Source of the DNA: Sphingopyxis macrogoltabida
GTDB taxonomy: Bacteria; Pseudomonadota; Alphaproteobacteria; Sphingomonadales; Sphingomonadaceae
Direction: 5' to 3'
NCBI RefSeq assembly: GCF_001307295.1
Contig: NZ_CP012700.1
Coordinates: forward strand, 3,537,001-3,601,000
DNA: 64,000 bases
Under the pieces are notes generated by a model, which did no database searches, was not told the origin of the DNA, and was given only the letters and a program-made list of their open reading frames with translations. This document shows, in pieces, positions 62,122 to 64,000 of the stretch (positions are counted from its first letter, which is position 1; each line of letters starts with the position of its first letter). Both the position numbers and the translations under genes were made by a program.

Positions 62122-62225
62122 AGCGGCAGGGCGACCGCCGGCTGATTGGTGATGATGTACGTTGCGCCGATGGCAAAGCCGGCGAGCATCGTCAGGAACC
62201 AGTCGGAGCGGAGCATGGCAATCAT
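62118..62225 (-). CDS. 35-residue membrane protein coupled to msrA
   Basis: ATG 62225 with AAAGAGG five bases upstream begins a 35-residue ORF with one membrane helix (WFLTMLAGFAIGATYIIT), then NQPAVALPL and a TGA that overlaps the msrA GTG by 4 bp. The coupling and ribosome site support translation. No family recognised; it may assist or sense for MsrA. Confidence 0.6.
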   Translation of the reverse strand: MIAMLRSDWFLTMLAGFAIGATYIITNQPAVALPL

Positions 62226-62448
62226 GAGAGCCTCTTTAATTTCTATCTTCGGTCGGGCGGCGGGTGCCGCGCTGGTTACACCGATGATATGGCACGCCCC
62301 GGACCAGTCACGCAGTGATGGCGATCACCTTAGCCGTTCAGACTTACCATATGGTGAACCGGACGCTTAACCGCCGTTCATCTGCCAATTGGGATGGCGC
62401 CTGGTCCATTTCAAGACCGACCGGTATAAAATATCGCAGCGGGGTACC

Positions 62449-64000
62449 TCATTGCCGCTTGCCGGCGCGCGGCGGCGCGTCGAGCGGCAGCACCGGCAGC
62501 CAGACCCTGCTGCCCTCGCTGCCACCGCGCTCGAGCGTGATCGTGGCGGCGCGATAGTCCTGTTTCGTCGCCCGGAAGATATTCGGCACGAAGGTCTGCG
62601 GGTTGCGGTCATAGAGCGGAAACAGCGACGATTGTATCTGCACCATGATGCGATGCCCCGGCCGGAACACATGATTGACCACCGGCATGCGGAATCGATA
62701 GCGCTGCACGATATTGGCCGGAATTGCGCTCGGCCTTGAGGGATCGTCGCGATAGCGCCCGCGCAATATCTCGATGCTGATCGGCAGTTGATAGCCGCCC
62801 ATCGGCGGATCGTTGGCATTTTCCGGTGGCAAAACGTCGATCAGCTTGACGACAAAGTCGCCGTCGGTTCCGGTGGTGCGCGCGAACAATTCGGCGATCG
62901 GCACGCCCGAAACGCGCACCGGAGCGGTCAGCGGTTCGGTCTCATAGGTCATCACGTCGGGCCGCTTGTCGACGTGGCGCTGGTCGGAAAGACGCCACGT
63001 GGTCCACGGCTCGGCGAATTCGTCCATGTCATAGGGCCGCGGCATGAAGGGCACCGGCTTGGCCGGGTCGGAAACATAGCTGTCCTCGCCGCGCGCGCCT
63101 TGCGCGAAGCTCAGCCCGCCCTCGCCCGCCAGATTCAGCGGCGTCAGGGGCGCCGGACAGTCGCGCTCGCAGGCCAGCGGCCAGCGCGCGAACCGTTCCC
63201 AGCGATCCTCGGCGGTGTTGTAGAGGATCGCCGACGGCAGGTTCGCCTTCGGCCCGTCTTCCAGCCGTTCGCGGAACAACGGCATCACCATCTCGTCCCA
63301 ATATTGCCGTACCGTGTCGCCGTTCCACGCGAAGGCACCGGTGCGGCGCCCTTCGCGATTGACCTGGCTGTGCCGCCACGGCCCCAGCACCAGGTGGTGG
63401 TTGCCGACCTTGCCGGCGGCTTTCAGCGCTTCCCACGCGAGCACCGCGCCGTGGATCTCTTCCTGATCCCACAGCCCGGCTTCCCAGATCGTCGGCACGT
63501 CGGAGGGGTTGGCCGCCAGCAACCGGTCGAGCGCCTGTCCCTGCCAGAGTTCGTCATAGGCGGGATGTTCCTCGAGCCGCTTGTAGACGGGCATCTGGTC
63601 CAGCCCATGCTTTACGGCCCAGTCATGGGTCGATCCGGCGCGCAGGAAATTGTCATAGTCGTCATAACCATGGTGCGGCGGCCGCGGGAGCGCGCCCTTC
63701 GCTCCGGTCTGCATTGCAAAATAGTCGAGGTAGATGTTGTGGAAGGCGCCGTTGTGAAACCAGTCGTCGCGCCACTGGTCGATCATCGGACTCTCGGCGG
63801 CGGCAACCTTCAGCGCCGGGTGCGGGCGGAGCAGCGCCATCGCCACCGTATGCCCCTCATAGGACGAACCGATCATGCCGATGCGGCCATTGCTTTCAGG
63901 CAGGTTCGCCTTGTCCGCCAGCCAGGCGATCGTGTCAAAGGCGTCGGTGGCGTTATCGACGCCGGTATCGTTGAGCGGCCCCACCGGGGGGCGCATCATC
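62449..64000 (-). CDS. CocE/NonD family hydrolase (X-Pro dipeptidyl-peptidase type), 5' end cut
   Basis: 516 residues are visible; roughly the first 100 lie beyond the window. The nucleophile Ser is in GMIGSSYEGHTVAM, the Asp in the cap-core region and His in LVLGPWRHSQVNREG complete the triad. The C-terminal jelly-roll domain (GDFVVKLIDVLP, RPGHRIMVQIQSSLFPLYDR) is typical. Members cleave X-Pro dipeptides, cocaine-like esters or beta-lactam side chains; substrate unknown here. The 220 bp to the next gene show no other feature. Confidence 0.9.
   Translation of the reverse strand, partial: MMRPPVGPLNDTGVDNATDAFDTIAWLADKANLPESNGRIGMIGSSYEGHTVAMALLRPHPALKVAAAESPMIDQWRDDWFHNGAFHNIYLDYFAMQTGAKGALPRPPHHGYDDYDNFLRAGSTHDWAVKHGLDQMPVYKRLEEHPAYDELWQGQALDRLLAANPSDVPTIWEAGLWDQEEIHGAVLAWEALKAAGKVGNHHLVLGPWRHSQVNREGRRTGAFAWNGDTVRQYWDEMVMPLFRERLEDGPKANLPSAILYNTAEDRWERFARWPLACERDCPAPLTPLNLAGEGGLSFAQGARGEDSYVSDPAKPVPFMPRPYDMDEFAEPWTTWRLSDQRHVDKRPDVMTYETEPLTAPVRVSGVPIAELFARTTGTDGDFVVKLIDVLPPENANDPPMGGYQLPISIEILRGRYRDDPSRPSAIPANIVQRYRFRMPVVNHVFRPGHRIMVQIQSSLFPLYDRNPQTFVPNIFRATKQDYRAATITLERGGSEGSRVWLPVLPLDAPPRAGKRQ

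Overview
The window is high-GC, densely coded bacterial chromosome. Gene content and order (dnaK-dnaJ, an atpHAGDC operon without the Fo genes, sucC next to etfBA rather than sucD, many TonB/PepSY, serine-hydrolase and lipoprotein genes) and the protein families fit an alphaproteobacterium of the Sphingomonadales, probably Sphingopyxis or a close relative; the genus is an inference. No prophage, IS element, CRISPR array or rRNA operon is visible.

Layout. 1-6 kb: 5' part of rmuC, a metallopeptidase-like gene, a PCu(A)C copper chaperone, then dnaK (with a heat-shock sigma-32 type promoter) and dnaJ, and a lipoprotein. 6-14 kb: a patatin-like lipase, a TonB-dependent receptor translationally coupled to a PepSY membrane protein, and priA. 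14.1-17.6 kb: a 267-nt non-coding element that folds on paper into a three-way junction, directly upstream of two tandem secreted HExxH/TPR proteins. 17.6-24.1 kb: a DUF1203-ada-PEP mutase-like operon (last gene frameshifted), a frameshifted DUF2306 gene, a trypsin-like protease, and two alpha/beta hydrolases. 24.3-29.3 kb: the F1 ATP synthase operon closed by a strong terminator. 29.5-37.6 kb: a lone ABC ATPase, secreted DUF4189 and small proteins, a SleB-like cell wall hydrolase, a VOC protein, a HerA-like ATPase, and a TIGR02186/TSUP exporter pair. 37.7-43.3 kb: an NfrB-like glycosyltransferase coupled to an outer-membrane-like NfrA C-terminal-type protein, then nhaA and a DUF885 lipoprotein. 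43.3-52.2 kb: an oxidoreductase, a D-aminoacylase-type amidohydrolase, an exported methyltransferase, an SMR transporter, an acyl-CoA dehydrogenase/aminoglycoside-phosphotransferase-like kinase/crotonase cluster, and a slipin. 52.5-52.65 kb: two overlapping, partly degenerate tRNA-like genes. 52.8-64 kb: a cupin protein, serine hydrolases, DUF389, etfBA, sucC, msrA with a 35-residue coupled upstream ORF, and a CocE/NonD hydrolase cut by the window end.

The best candidate for something undescribed is 14166-14432: a perfect 32-bp outer stem encloses two long arms, and one arm carries four regularly spaced tandem G-A/A-G mismatches capped by a GGAA tetraloop, which points to a structured RNA read from the + strand. 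Other points: three separate +1 frameshifts within 13 kb, a palindromic repeat family, the overlapping tRNA-like pair, and a kinase/dehydrogenase pair resembling the 4-hydroxyacyl-CoA (LvaA/LvaC, ACAD10/11) arrangement.
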